Part shown: piece after piece, positions 12,401 to 27,400 of the stretch
Layout: every line of letters starts with the position of its first letter
Position numbering within the stretch: position 1 is the stretch's first letter
DNA from: Patiria miniata
Taxonomy: Eukaryota > Echinodermata > Asteroidea > Valvatida > Asterinidae
NCBI RefSeq assembly: GCF_015706575.1
Contig: NW_024037059.1
Coordinates: 30,638,129 to 30,702,128 of the forward strand
Length of the DNA stretch: 64,000 nucleotides
Direction: 5' to 3'
Notes under the pieces: generated by a model
Told to the model about the DNA's origin: nothing
What the model saw: only the letters and a program-made list of their open reading frames with translations
Database searches by the model: none
Translations under genes and position numbers: made by a program

Positions 12401-15400
12401 AGAACGGCAGCCTAGTGGTGAATGTCAAATTAGGCAAATCTCTGAATACCTTTCGGTTTGACGACCAAGCTGCTGTGAATGACGACAGGTGAGTTCTGCT
12501 TAAAGCCGCGTTGTGCATTGTACGTATTGTTCCCAAGCGCTTGTGCTACAGAGCTGGGTTGAAACATTTCGTAAAAGGGTGCTTTGGAAAAGTGCTAGTA
12601 AATTTTACAACTAATTTCGTATTCAAATAGAAATACCTTGTAATAGTATTTAGATTAATAATCAGTTATCGCTTAAAAACCAGCAGAATCTGTGGGAGAG
12701 GTGTTATAAAACAAATATTGCTTTATCTCGCGGTGTAGAAAAACTAGCCTCCCTCGGTGATCCATGGAGCATTCTATTTTCCCTCAGCTTCACCTCGGGA
12801 AAGATAGAATGCTCAATGGATCACCTCGGGAGGCTACTACACTTGAAGAAGTCAATATTATTTAGTTTATTATGTACAGCTGCGTAGCTGCATTTTAGGT
12901 CCCTTCTGTGTTTCTCTTGATAAATTTACCCCCAAAAAAGTATGTTAAGGTGCTGTTGGGCCTCTTCATTTTTGACATTTTGTTTTATCCTTTTATGTTT
13001 ATTTTGTTTTAGTGTTGGACCAAGAAATGATCTATTCTCTATAATACGCTGCATTATCAAGAGTACATAAATTCTTACACTGCTAGTTTTAAACCGCAAT
13101 TGTATTGACAATAATCACATTTCACATAGGAACTTTTCATAGATTCATGGAATTAGTTTCAGCGATTTGTTAAATCAGATTGCTACTTATCTATATTTCT
13201 ATACACGAAAGGTGGCATCATGTGAGCTTCATCCACAATGGTAAGAAGATAGAGGTACAACTAGATGGGCGGAGCTACCAGCAAGAAGTACCAGACGGGG
13301 ATGGGGTGTTCCACTTTGATGGTCAAGCGCTCATAGGCGGAGGACGGAACCTGAACAGCTACCCAGGTAAAAGGCCTTGTACTTGAGTGAATGACGCACT
13401 GTAATCACCTCATTTTGGGTTATATAATGATGTGAATCGTAGGTTATTGATGTAGGCCTACACATTGCCACAACACAAAAAAAATGAAATGTTTACTATT
13501 TTTAATTCTTACATTTAGGTGAAGTTATTTAACTTCTTCATAAAACTTTTTTTTCTGATTTTGGTAGCCAAAAAATGGGTACTGCCCTCATTCACTAAAT
13601 AAAACAAATTCTGGGGGGAAAAACCCAAAAGCCAAAGAATCCATGTTTACCCTTCAAAGGCCTGTCCAATGCTTTGTATATACTATTTGAAAGCTGTCGT
13701 CATGCACAATCTTGAGATCTTCATCAATCTTTCAGGCCTAGATGAACCAGCTAATCTCGTTGGATGCTTACGAGAGATCTACGTTGACCGATTCAACATC
13801 CTGGAAGCACTATCTATGAATGTCTCAGGCTTGGCATTCTACGGTGGGCGTCCTATCAGGTCGTGCCGATCCATCGGTTATCCACCCATAACGTTCCCTT
13901 CACCCCAGTCCACCGTTATCCTGGACGGATGGAAGAACGGCAGCCTGAATATCATGTGAGTAGTATTTGTTTTTCCGGACAATTTCCTGAAATGTTCATT
14001 CCCTTCTGAAAATCGGTCATTCATTTTTGTCTGAATTTGAATGCTCGTCTTTAATCCCATTTGAAAGTTCAATAGTTTTCATTGTCCATGCATTGTGTTT
14101 TGAGAAACAGCTGGCCAACTTACGTTACCTGTGCATCTATTTACGCAAGCATACCTTTTCTAAATTGATTTCAGGTATAGCTAATTTGATTGCCAGTTAA
14201 TAAAAAGAAACTCCTAATTGTATCTGATGCCGATGCCATTAAACTTTAAGTGAAATCGAATGGTAAATGTTTTGAACGCGAAAAAGAAGTCTTGTAAACA
14301 AATCTGAATGGACATAACCAAAAGGTGCTGCTCAATCACTTAATTGGTTGAACTAAAATGGAATCGAATGTTCTGACAGAAATATGAAACACATGTTGAA
14401 AGCAATTCTCAAAAAATGAATGACCGATTTTCAGAAGTGAATGAACATTTAGGAAATTAGCCTAGAAAATGTATATTTGAAAGCCGCGTAGGGCCATTTC
14501 CCCCTCCCCACGTAGGTTGAGACTTGAGTCAGGTTGGCGTAGCTGTTCTTTCCTTGCCTCCCATCGCTATGGCCCGGGTTCGATTCCTGCCCGGACCACA
14601 TGTGGATTGGGTTTTCAGTCCCTACCTGATTCTGTGGGTTTCCACAGAATATTCTTCTGGGGTTTTCTCCCACCTTTAACAACCTCCTGTGACGTCACAC
14701 TATTGTTTTTTTCTCGCCATTATTTTGCATGAATGGAGCACGGCGCGCCATTCAGCTTTTGATGAATGGCGTACTGCGCACATTATTTTCTTCCCGTAGG
14801 TGGGTGAAGCCACTTATGTTTAAATCAGTAATTTAACAGAATCACAGCAAGACACTTAGGTTTTCGTTCTCCTTTTTTCCCTTCAATTAAAAAAAATGGT
14901 CGTTGGAAATGGACATAGCAGGATTCGAACCGGGGACCTTTCAATCCATATCTCATCTCGTTAACCACTAGGCTACTGTGGCAGCTGCCATACTATTAAA
15001 TGCTTTAAATGAAACTAATTCACTAAATAATAACAAAGAGGTGACGTCCCTGTTATTTTCTCATAAATAAACAAAATTGATTTTCCCATTTTAACAAATT
15101 CAACAATGAAGATGTACAAAGGCTTTCATTCAATCAATAATGGGGAATTTATGGAGGGTGTTAAGTAGGTTAATACGCTTGGTAGCGTGCCGTTCGTGGG
15201 TTCTTCTCATTGTCTCCTCTCTACAGGATTCTTCAGGCTTGCAAGCTACAGTGCCAAGGGCGCTTTTGGGGAATCCTTGGTTTCATTACCAGAAAGAATT
15301 TGAAAATTTTTTGGGTAATTTGGAACAACACCGAGAAGTACCTACCAGTTTAATGACAGAAACCTTGCTCAAAGTAAAGTTAGGATGGGTACCAAATACC

Positions 15401-18400
15401 CTGTGAAATTATTCCGTCCGAAATTGTATCATTCGGGATGAAACTATATCGAAGGTGGTTTCAAAATATGGTGTCAAAACCATCTGTACAAAATTCAAGT
15501 TGCTGTGTTTGCAAACATACCTTGAAGTATAACCTTATGATTTCCGATCAGATTATTGTGTGTGTTTTTTTAATTGGTGACCAGGTTTGACATCAAGACA
15601 ACACAAGGTGATGGGCTTGTCATGCTGATGTTACTAGATGTGGACAAGAAACTGGAAGGAAGATTAAGGGTATGTATATACATGGGAAAAATATTCATCA
15701 AAATTGTGGCTGAATGAGAATGTGTCCCGGATGCTGACTTCTGGTCCAATTCAAAACATGACTCGGTAACTTTTGAATTGAAATCTACCTTGAATAAGGG
15801 TATAAACAAATTCTGACAATGTTTTGTTCATCAATTCGTTGGTCGCACCACTGACCAGCATATCTCGATTTTTTGCCGAGTTGAGTTTTTGTCATTAACG
15901 TTATTATTTCATCAAAGTTCTCATTCTCAGAAAGTTTTATTCCGATCTGAGTTCTAATTAACTAAGAATGCTAAATAGACTGTGCAGCGTATCATTCTTC
16001 TTTTTATAATGGAGATAACATCAGTGATTCTAAGCAGCTGGTGGTAGCTGGTGCACATGTGGCGCAGAGCAGCTTTAAACAGCGGTCTTTAGCATTACTG
16101 GCTTGTGTTTTATTGGTGATTTAAGACCACCCAAGTGATAGTCTCTTGACCAGTACAAATGGGTAAGATGTCTCGGGTATTTATGAATATCAATGTATAT
16201 TAACTACACTAATATGCCACTACAATTTTGTTGATTTATTGAAGATGGAACTGGTTGATACAGCCTTACATTTACATATGGACGTTGGCACAGCCCCCGG
16301 ACAGAGTCTAACTCGTAGTACACTCAGATCTAGCCCTGATATCAATGATACAAGATGGCATAGTGTGGCGCTTCATCTTAGAGATGGGTAAGTGAAGAAA
16401 AAACACAGGCAACAAAAGTATATAGCCACCTTTTTTCACTTTTATCACACAATTCATCTCCAAATGTGTAGTTGGCGGGGCTAAAAAAAATAGGGCAATG
16501 CATTTTTTCGAATAATATTCAAATATTCAATTTTGAAATGCAATGATCAAGTTAAACATGCGCGAGCCTAAATTTCTCAGAATGATCTGAGCTTCAGTAG
16601 TATTGATTGTTTATGAAGTTTAGATTTAACGAAAAGAGTGAGTGAATCAGTACTTCTATGCATAATGTGTTACACCAAGTATATGGAGACTTGAAGTGTT
16701 GTAGCTGAGATAAATTGTGACGGTTCAAAAGTCATAAAGAGACCACTCACAAGTCATCCAGTTCTAAGTTAACTTACAAAGCTATTCAAATAAACTTTAG
16801 CAAAGGCATTCCTTTGTTATTGTTCATCCACTGTTACTTGTGACTGGACTTGTGACTGGACTTGTGACTGGACTTGCGACTGGACTTGCGACTGGACTTG
16901 CGACTGGACTTGCGACTGGACTTGCGACTGGACTTGCGACTGGACTTGTAACTGGACTTGTGACTGGACTTGTGCCTGGACTTGTGACTGGACTTGTGAC
17001 TGGACATGTGACTGGACTTGTGACTGGACATGTGACTGGACATGTGACTGGACATGTGACTGGACTTGTGACTGGACTTGTGACTGGACTTGTGACTGGA
17101 CTTGTGACTGGACATGTGACTGGACATGTGACTGGACTTGTGACTGGACATGTGACTGGACATGTGACTGGACTTGTGACTGGACTTGTGACTGGACTTG
17201 TGACTGGACATGTGACTGGACTTGTGACTGAACTTGTGACTGGACATGTGACTGGACTTGTGACTGGACTTGTGACTGGACTTGTGACTGGACTTGTGAC
17301 TAGGCATGTGATGGACTTGTGACTGGACTTATGCTGTCGTGATCCATATGCCTTGACAACAACATTTTGAGTTTGATCGTGTTTTGCACCTTAAAAGGTG
17401 ATTCAAAACATTGGAGGAACAATGATGAGTTTACATCAGTATAAACTTGTGATTTTTTTTTGTAGGGTCTGTACATTTACTGTGGATGGCAAGAAGACCG
17501 AGTTAACCTACCCCTATCAGTTATCAGCCAGTTCCTCACTGTACCTGGGAGGGGGGTGGAGAGGCCAAGGAGAAGGTGAGAAAATTGACCGTAAGGCTGC
17601 GTCTGGTGTGCATGTGCATCGCACAATGTACGCACAGCTTAGTTTTGTGGGGCCTAAACAAACTTTTGGGAGATACTTCTGTATAAATCTGTATTACCGT
17701 AGACCCGTATGACCGACCATATTTTAAAGTTTTGAAAAAATGTATAACTTCTACATGCTTTCATGGATTTTGATGAAACTTGATTCAGTGACCCTTGGGA
17801 AGACACAATTCTCCATCAGATTACTGAGGTCAAAGGTCATGTAGGGGTCATTAGAGGTCATTGTTCAAATATGCTGCAAATGTTTCTTAGTCTGCAGAAT
17901 TTGATGGATTTTAATGTAACTTGGGTTCATCACAACTCATTCGAAATTAGAGGTCAAAGGTCATTCCGGGGGGCATTTGAGGTCGTTTAAAAATGCACAA
18001 AATTTGAGGTTTTTTTTAAGAACATAAAACATAATAGAGATCGACTGCGGAAAAAGGCAACACATGCGGTCCACGGATCACTTTTATTCTGAATGTGTGA
18101 CCAAAGCTATAGCGTCATTTTACGAGAGTCGGGTGCATTTTTTTCACCTTTAGTGCCTTGCTGAAGATCACAAATTTTACCTCAAATTTCATCAAATTCT
18201 AAACATTCCCTTTCATAAATCTTGAGTTTATGCTCCCATTACACAGTTAACAGAGAAATGTTCTTTTGGCGTGATTTTCCGATAATTTTCTGTGATTTTT
18301 TAAATATTTTGTGCATACAGTGAACATTTTAAAATGCACCCCCAGAATAAGAAAGTTATTTGCTTACAAACCTGTTGTTGGGTACGGGATGATTTATAAA

Positions 18401-21400
18401 AATTTGTCAACTTTAAAGAAATTCTTAAATGCTAAAGCCAAAAAAAAAAATAGTTCTGTTCTGATTACATGGCATTTGAAAATAGGGTAGGTAGGTAGGG
18501 AATTTTTGTTGTTGCCATTTTTTGTGTGTGTATGATCATATGCAGGCGTCTGCGTGTAGTCAAGGGTAAAAGGTATAAAGTGATGTTTTTGGGTGTTTTT
18601 GTCTTATTTTTCCAATAAAAAAATTAGGGTAGGGGCTGTCAGAATATGGTATGTAGGGAAACCGGAAGCAGAACTATTATTTTTTTTGTGTGCCTAACTT
18701 GAGATTTTCCAAGATTTGTTCAAGTGTGCCACGTTAGAGAACACTCAGCCGATTTAGTGCCCAATTTCCGGACGCCGTGAATTTTGGACTTAGCCGCTTG
18801 CACCGTCGAGTCACACGCCCAGCTTTTGTGTGATTTTGGCTTCTCTGCAGCAATGCCTTTGAATGTCCCTCCCAGTGGTCCCCCCAACTCTCTCTTTGTA
18901 ACTCTTGAGGGGGCACTTATGCAAGGTGTCAATTGAAAGTTTTCTTGTTCAATAATTAACAGTCAGCAAGATTCTTTCATTTCTCATTTGTTTAATTCAT
19001 CAAGGTTTAAAAGGCTGTATGCGTCATATAGTTTTGCAAGAACAGGAGGTCATAGCAACGCAGTTGATTGGTACTGCCGCAGCCAATGGCATCGTACTAG
19101 ACAACTGTCCTGTCTCCAACCCGTGTGCTGCCGGGGAGTTTGTTTGTCAACACGGAGGGACGTGCAGTCAGATCAGCGGAGGCACCAAGTGTCATTGCGA
19201 AGGCACTGGTTACGTTGGAGCAATGTGCAGTTACTGTGAGTGTAATCGTGTTTTTCTTGAATTGTATTTAACTTGAATACTTCAGCCTGATTGGTCGATG
19301 GATGCATTGCATTGGCCTGATTGGTCGATGGACTACATTATTCCATGCTCCACTCACGCTCATGTGTCCGGGGAGGGTGGTTATGTCTTTTTTTGTTATA
19401 TCGTGTGATTGGATACTGTTATTTCATTGGGCGAGAATGGCCACGTGTCCAGTCTGTAAAAATAACCATTTACTTCATATATGCTGCGTTTTTAACCCCC
19501 TCTTGGCACACAGCACCTCTCGGGTGTTAAAAAACACCATATCTCACATCACAGCAGTCAACAATTGTTAATTCACATATCGTTGGCACTTAGGCTTTTT
19601 TTTTCATTCTGAGATTTTATGAGCTGTAGACCTTTTTCCCTGGATGTTTTTAAAACCAATTTCATAAAAATTGGATGTACAGTTGCGTAAATGTCACATT
19701 TCCGTGGTAACATTTTCCCCCTATTGACCGTGTATAGAAAAATGCGCTCATTTATGGACAGAAGCGTCTAATATTGATTACCATAATTACAAATATTTTG
19801 CCTAATTCAGTTGGGTGTTTGCATATGTACTAGACTACCAAATTAAAAAAAATATCGGTTGTTGCATTTTTTAGATCAGAAAGTTGGACGTAAAACTGCT
19901 GCCCCGAGACTTTTCCGAGAGTTGCAGAATTGTCTCCGTTTTCTTGGACATGTCATTAACCCTTATTTCTACATTCTTGTCATTTCTAAGCAATGCACAA
20001 AGAAAGTTGTGCCCACCAGTACCATTCTGGGGATCAGGACTCTGGGGTCAAAATGCTGGACTTGGATGGACAGGGGCCAACCAGTGCAACTTACGTCAAC
20101 TGCAGTTATGGGTGAGAGTTGCCTGACCAATAAAAATACAGACATTCGTATTTCAGTATTTACTTGTGTAAATAATGCTATACAGTGACATACAGGGTGG
20201 TCCAAATAAACCGGAATGGTATACTTCCACTACCCTGAGACTCAAACCACATATACCAATGCATGGAGAATCTTTTTAGAAGAAAAATGAAACCAAGGTC
20301 GCCCGATTTGGTCCAGTAGTTTTTGTTCTAGAGCTTATTTTGTGAAGCAAGGTGGGGGTCATTTTGGCCCGATAAATGACTAAAGCGCGCCCGGGAATTT
20401 GACTTGCATTCTAATTGATAGAGGGATTGTTAGTAATTATATCCACATGAAAGAAGTGTGCTTCACAAAATAGGCTCTGCAGCAAAAACTACTGGACCAA
20501 ATCGGGATATTTTTGGTATCGAAATTCTTCTAAAGAATTAAGCGTACTTGTTTAATACTGGACAAACATGTATTTATTCCCTTATTAAATTTTGTTTTAT
20601 ATTTTCTTCCACACCAAACATTTCTTAGATTTCTGGAAATTTCAGTTTGATTACTTTGCTATCAGTACCATGGTATTGTAACTTGAAGAAAAAAACTATG
20701 ATTTTGTAATAAATCTGTCTTGATCATTCTAGATCTGGCAGTGCAGAAACGACAGTGGAACACAACTTTGCTGCCAAAACTGTCGTGCGTGACATACAAC
20801 TGCCAAGTCTGGATTTTAACATCACTTACCGTGGCATGATAAACGAACAGCTGAAGCAACTCGTCCTGAATTCCCAAATTTGCAGACAATACTTCAGCTA
20901 CTGGTGTTTTGAAGCGCCGTTGTAGTAAGTCCTGCAGTGACAATTAGGCCATGTTGCACTCCTGGTTTTTGTGTCTACTTGTTGTACCTGATGGGGAATT
21001 AAATATAAGTTTCAATTAACCAATATTGTTTAAATTACTGCAAAGCTAATGACCGACGTTGTAAATGCACTCAAACGGAACAACGGGATGAAATCAGGCC
21101 TTGAAATTTTCCCTCTTCGGCTCATTAATTGCTCACGTCACTACTTAGGCCAAAAAACAAAGTCTCCGGTTTCTGGTATGGAGCTTGCCCCAAAAGTGGT
21201 GCGGCGACGCAGCTTTTTTTTTTTTTTACCTGTTTTTTTTTTTTTTTTTTGGCTTCAAATGTCGGCTGATGACTGCAAATGGTGCCCGACTAAACTTAGT
21301 GCAAATATATGGGAGTCCAGAGAGGCCACATAAATCTTATTCTCGATCATAACCCCATCTAAAAACACGTTAAAATTGTGCAGCAGCAGGATTCCAGTCA

Positions 21401-24400
21401 AACCAGTGAGTTTGGCGGTTTTGAGACATCATCTTGTATTGAAAAAAAAACTTTTTCATTTTGCCGACGCGCATGGCTACGGCGACGCGCGCGCATACCA
21501 GAAACCGGAGACTTTTTTTTTTTTGCCTTACTGTTTCTTTTTTCCGCGGTTGGCCAGCACGAACAGTCCTCAGAACAATTAAACCCCAAACAGTATGACA
21601 ATGAGTCTTTGACAAATGAACATGAAATCCCAAAATTGTTTGATTCTGAAAAGGGTACAATTTAAAAGGAAATGAGTAATGGACTAGCATATGATAGTTA
21701 GGTTTCTTTACTATTTATAAGCCAATCCACTGCTTTATTTCTGCAAAATGTGGCTTTTCATAAAAAAAAGCATACCAACAGCGATTGGTGTTGCTAGCAT
21801 GAAAACAATAATGGTGGCCCCCGGACATCATATGGGTACAGAGGCAGGCCAAAGTATGATTTGTGTGCCCTCAAAATTAAGACTTTACTGTATTGACGTC
21901 TAAACCGTCTTAAAACATGCCAACAACAGAAGAGTTCATTTCCAAAATGCACTAAAATGTATATCCATTTCAAAGGCAGAGCATTTGCAACCACCCCCTA
22001 CCTAAAGAAATTCTGTCAGATACCCTATACAATTAGGTCAGATACAAGCTGCCAAATGATTACATTTTTCAAATATAAATATAGAAATGGTGTGGTGATA
22101 GTCATGTTTTCATTCATGTAGAAAGACAATTGAATTGACTGCCCTAATCATCATCGTTTATTCTCATCAGTATCAGGCGAGGGTGGACTGTTTTACACAG
22201 TGCAGGGGGGAGAAAGCTTCGTCATTACAACCTACCGTTTGTTACTCACTGTGATCTCAACGCCAAAGAGTAAGTGCAAAATTGCATGACTGATTGTAAT
22301 GCTACAATTTACTACCTGGCCCGGCATCATTTCAAGCAAACTTGTCACATTGTAAAGATTGAGCCCACACGCTGTATGAACTTTTCAATGGTTATCGTAT
22401 TTTCGTGGGCATGCTGCAGGAATAGCATGTATTTTAGAATTGCGCGATATGCAGAGTGCAATATGGACCATGCTATATGGGGTTTAATTGTTTATATCAG
22501 GCTTCCTTAGGTAATAATAAATCAGCGTAAAAAGTACCCGTATGAGTACTTTCATAAAAAGGACCCGTATGAGTGCAATACTATGTCAGTAAAAGTTCCC
22601 TGATGACCACAATATTATTTTTGGTATGTCCTCATCCGGGCATTTTCGCTGGTTCCTGCACAATCAAGAGAACAGAAAATCACAGTTGTCAACCAGTCAA
22701 CAGAATGTAGCGCGCAGACGCAACGCGCAGCAGGGTACGGGCATACACGCACTGTTGTCCACAACCACAAATGCAGCTTCTAGCGGTGCAAAATTTGCTT
22801 CGGTATGCGCAGAATAATTCGACGAAATTTGAGAAGTAAAGACAATGTCCTGACATTTATTTCTTGCCAATCAAGTCAGCCTGATAAAAATAATAATAAT
22901 AATATTGGACTTTTTTTCCGGGGGATACAAGAATATGTTGCACTCACTATAACAACCTTGCCCGAGTCGAAGCTCATCCAACATATAAATATCACACTGT
23001 TGCCATGGATCAACCAATTAGGATTCAGCTTTCAAATCTGCATGCAGCTAAGTTCGCATACCACTACTGTCTAGAAATATCAAACTTATTCAATCATTAT
23101 TTTTCTCTTTTCTCAAGATGGGACGTGCTTTCAAATCTGCATGCACCAAGGACAATGAGAGGGACCATAGTCTAAAATCTAGTCTTTCAAATCTGCATGC
23201 AGCTAAGTTCGCATACCACTACTGTCTAGAAATATCAAACTTATTCAATCATTATTTTTCTCTTTTCTCAAGATGGGACGTTGACCGTGGCTACATCACC
23301 AATATGGAATCCTTACCTATTGTGAGTATGCAGTTCTTCAAGGTGCAAGATGTCGCTGGTGCTGAGAAAACGACTAAAGGCACATTATCTTTAGGCCCCC
23401 TACATTGTTCCAGCAATCGTAAGTATTAGTTTTTTAAAAGGAAATTCACATCCTTATTAAAGACGCAAATCTTTTGCTAGTCTAAAATCTAGTCTGATAA
23501 ATTTGAGGGCATGGTAACTAAGGGCTCTGTACGCAAGCAAAAGAGGGCACTTTTTTACTTCTTTTGAGGGCCCCGTGGATGAGACATACGGCGATGCGCA
23601 CTGTACCAGTGCTCGCGAGCAAAGTACACATGACTACCTGAATGTACCAAAGCTCATAGCCACACTGTCTTTGCGTGAGTTATCGTCGGCGCACGAATGC
23701 ATTCAAATTTATCAAAAATTATCACAAAATGTGAAGTAAGATTATTGACCAAAATCAGTTTGACTGAAAGAGATGTACGAATGGGACCTGCGAGGGCCAT
23801 TATCCGTTTCCAGAGCCCGAGACGATTTAAACATACTTATTTAAAACCGGCCCAGCACATATTAATTCCCTTAATACTACTAGAGTTTGAAAACTGAACT
23901 GCTTAATTTCTCAGTAGTGCCCAATTTATATTACATGATTTATTTCTTAAAACTAGTACTAGTATTCTTAAAATGTAATTCATAATTTTTTCATTTGTTG
24001 ATATTCTTTGATTTATTTCTTGACATTGAAGCAAAAAAAAAAAAGTTACCGTCTTTGCTTGCAGTTGGAGAAATCAGAGGCCAAACCGTCACCATCACAC
24101 GCTCTCAAGACTACATCACGTTAGATACCTGGACGAGTGATTCGTTGTACTTCAAGTTCCGCACATCTGAAGAGAACGTTGTTCTGTTTCATCAAATGGG
24201 TAGTGGGAGTGATGCACATTCACTGACTGTTGTGTTAAAGAATGGTAAGTAGGAAATATTAGTGCTATGCATTTTTAAATAATTCAGTATTCAGATGTCC
24301 AAAAGTGGCATGGCCCTGGGAAAATTTTGAAATCTGCGATGATTTCTCCTGTATTGCAATACAGTTCAAGAATAAATTTAGAAAACTTCAACATTTCATT

Positions 24401-27400
24401 TATTTTTTGGGGCCCAATTTACTAATTTCATAACATTAGTCAGCGCCACATGGGAGGGGGGGGGTATAGATCTGCTGCTGTGTAGTGACTGTTGAATAAT
24501 GTAACAAATGCTTTCCTTAATCCTCTGCAGACCACTCACATTTTCTCAAATTTTGGACTCATAAAATGTGCTATTCGGAAATTTGGTGAATGATTGAATA
24601 ATATGTATATTCGCGACTGTTCTAGCACATATACTTCTCAATTCTTGAGAGTTATTGCTTTCACATTGAGACGGCAATCAGGATATCTAGTTAAATCGCG
24701 CATTGAATATAAATGTGAAAGAAGAAGTTGGCTTAAAACGTTGTTTACTTTGGGCTATTACCTTGTGGCCATTGTATTTTAAACTCATACAAACCAGCAG
24801 CTAGAAACATTAGAAATTTGGAATGGGTGCAGAAGGGGGGTTGGGGTTGGAGGGTTGGCTTTGACACTATTTGACTCTCTGGGCACTGTTATATCCGTAA
24901 ACATACGAGACTGTATTTATATATCTGTGTTTAAAGCAAATTTCCCACACTTTCCAAATTAAAGTAAAATGGGTGGTGGATGATCAATATCTTCAAGCTA
25001 TTTAATGGCATTTAAAATTAAATGCACATCGGTGAAAAAAGTGGAAAACAATGTGAACCTTTTTGTACAATTGTCTTCTGTGATGTAGTCCATAGCATTT
25101 TGTTCTGGGCACTACTATGTTAACTAATTTGAAGTGTTTATAATTATTTGGTTATAAAAACTTTCTTGTATTGTGTGATTTGTGTCTAAAAAGCTTTCAG
25201 CATATGGCTTATACTTGAGGTGGACGGCGAATTCTACGACAGTCACGTGAAATCGACCCGACATATAAATGATGGTCAATGGCACACACTGACAGTAGAA
25301 CGCAGCCTGATTGATCTACGAATGACAGTAGATTTTGACCAGGGATTTCTGGATCTTCCAAGAGGAGTTACTCCGACATTGACCGGACCTTTTCTCCTCG
25401 GTGGAATGGAGAAGTAGGTTGATACAATAATTTCTACATTAATATAATAATGTTTAGCGAGTGCATTTGATAATTTGGTAGACTTTTGAAAAAGTAGCAT
25501 CTGTGGAGATATATTATCAGAGGAACGCAGAAAAATAAACCCTTAAAACTTTGAGATTTAGAAATGTTTTAAAATTATACATACAAGTAAGATTACCAGA
25601 ATGATTGCATATTGCATCTACAGCGCGTCCCAAAATACCCGCAACATTTTTTTTGCGAGGCTCTAGCGTCGCCGCGGAAACAATATTTTTATATCCATTT
25701 TAAAGCTTGGAATCTTAACTTTATCTCTGGTAAGTATTGGTTAGATTTTCAAAAGGGTTTTGAAATGATTCGTGTTCAAATAAAGGCATGTCAAAAACAA
25801 ACTCAACTTTCAAGGAAAATGTATCATGCGCATTTTTTCTAATGTGGAAATGGTTCATCATGTTCATGATGTGACGATCTTGTTGCTTTTTACTTTCTGT
25901 GTTTCCTTTTCTTATTGATCCGTGTAGACTACACCTTAAAGGTATAGTCCATCATTTGTAATTTGTGCATTTTGTTCGTTTGCAGCAACAAATGCACTCA
26001 AAATGTGAAGAAGGGTGCTGAACAACTAACCTGATGAAGTTTCAGCTCAGATTCAGCTGTATATTCCGAGAAAAACAACATTCTAGGATCTCATATTCAA
26101 ATCAAAAGTTGCTGAATCATGTTTTGAATTGGGCCTGAATTCAGCATTCGAGACACACTCTCACTGAGCCGAATGCAGCTACGCGATGTCGTTCACTGAT
26201 CCGACGAATTACAGCAATTACGAATTATGGCGTCCTGCCAATGCTTGCGCGCACTTCACTGAATAACAAAACGAACTACTAATTTGAATTTCCTACGGTG
26301 CATCTTAAGAAGCTCCGTTGGAAAGGCCTTCTTTTGTTTATTTCTTCAAAATGACAGCATGCCAGAAAGAATAATTTCACAGGGAGTTTAGTCCCCTTAC
26401 TATCTTTCAACCAAGTATGTTTTTCAACAATAATTACGCCAGCTACTTTTTGGATAGCTGCAAATGATGGACTCTGGCTTTAAATGAATTCACAGTATTG
26501 TTCTTCTTTCAAGTTCAATTTTGAAATTCACGTGCAAGTATGAACCTATTCAAAAAGCGCGCCCAAAGTATGACTCAAGTTTGCATCTGATGTACCGCAT
26601 CATCGATTTGCCTTGAAAAATATAACAATTCAAACAAAATATGATTTTTTTCTTGGTGACACATAGAAAGAAAGAACACTTTTGTTATCTATTTGCATCA
26701 ACAGTTTACGTAAAGGGACTCGAGGCATGACAGGATGCATTGCAGACTTCGCTTACAATAGTGGCACTGTCTTCCTATATGACTACTTTGAACACGATGA
26801 GTAAGTATTTGCTGCATGCAAAATGTAGTGTTTTGTGGAAAAGTGCACTTTGGGGGTATTCTGTAGTGCGTGCATGGGCGACAATCAGTCCCACCTTTTA
26901 ATGTGGGGGAGATATATCATTTGCACCCCCCGCTTTTTGTCCTCCAAAAAAAATATAGCCTACAAAATGATTCTAAACAGTGTTTTTCTCGAGTACTTTT
27001 TTCCGAGTACTGCCGAATACTTAGATTACCGTGTACGAGTACGAGTACTTCCGAGTACAACTTTAGGTCTCCGAGTACGAGTACTTATACTTCCAAATGA
27101 TTCTACTGTGCGATGGGGCGTTGCGTTGTGAATTTAGGACTATAAAATACTGACTCACTGGTAGTATTGCGCATGCCTACATGAGAATTGTGAACGTTCA
27201 ACCAATAAAACGGTAAGAGGCACTGGCTTTTTAGGAGTCCAAATTTCATGTTACACTTGAAAAGGTTTCAAGACCAGCTAGCCATGTCTTTATCATCCAT
27301 TTAAGACCGGCCACGTGACGGGCTCTCGACCAATAGGAATGGGTAACTGTCTTAGGTATTTATGAATGTAATATTATTTCTGAATAATTATCCTTTCAGA

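Noticed and set aside
16834-17322. Two overlapping open frames of about 160 codons on opposite strands
   Set aside because: Pure by-product of a 12-bp tandem repeat without stops; no splice or start context.
19859-20188. Open frame of 109 codons overlapping receptor exon 12
   Set aside because: Wrong frame. The fibrinogen-like motif lies in another frame starting at 19991.
25201-25417. Acceptor ttcag at 25200 as exon 17 start
   Set aside because: It would shift the frame relative to exon 16; the AG at 25193 keeps phase 1 and gives a continuous LamG.
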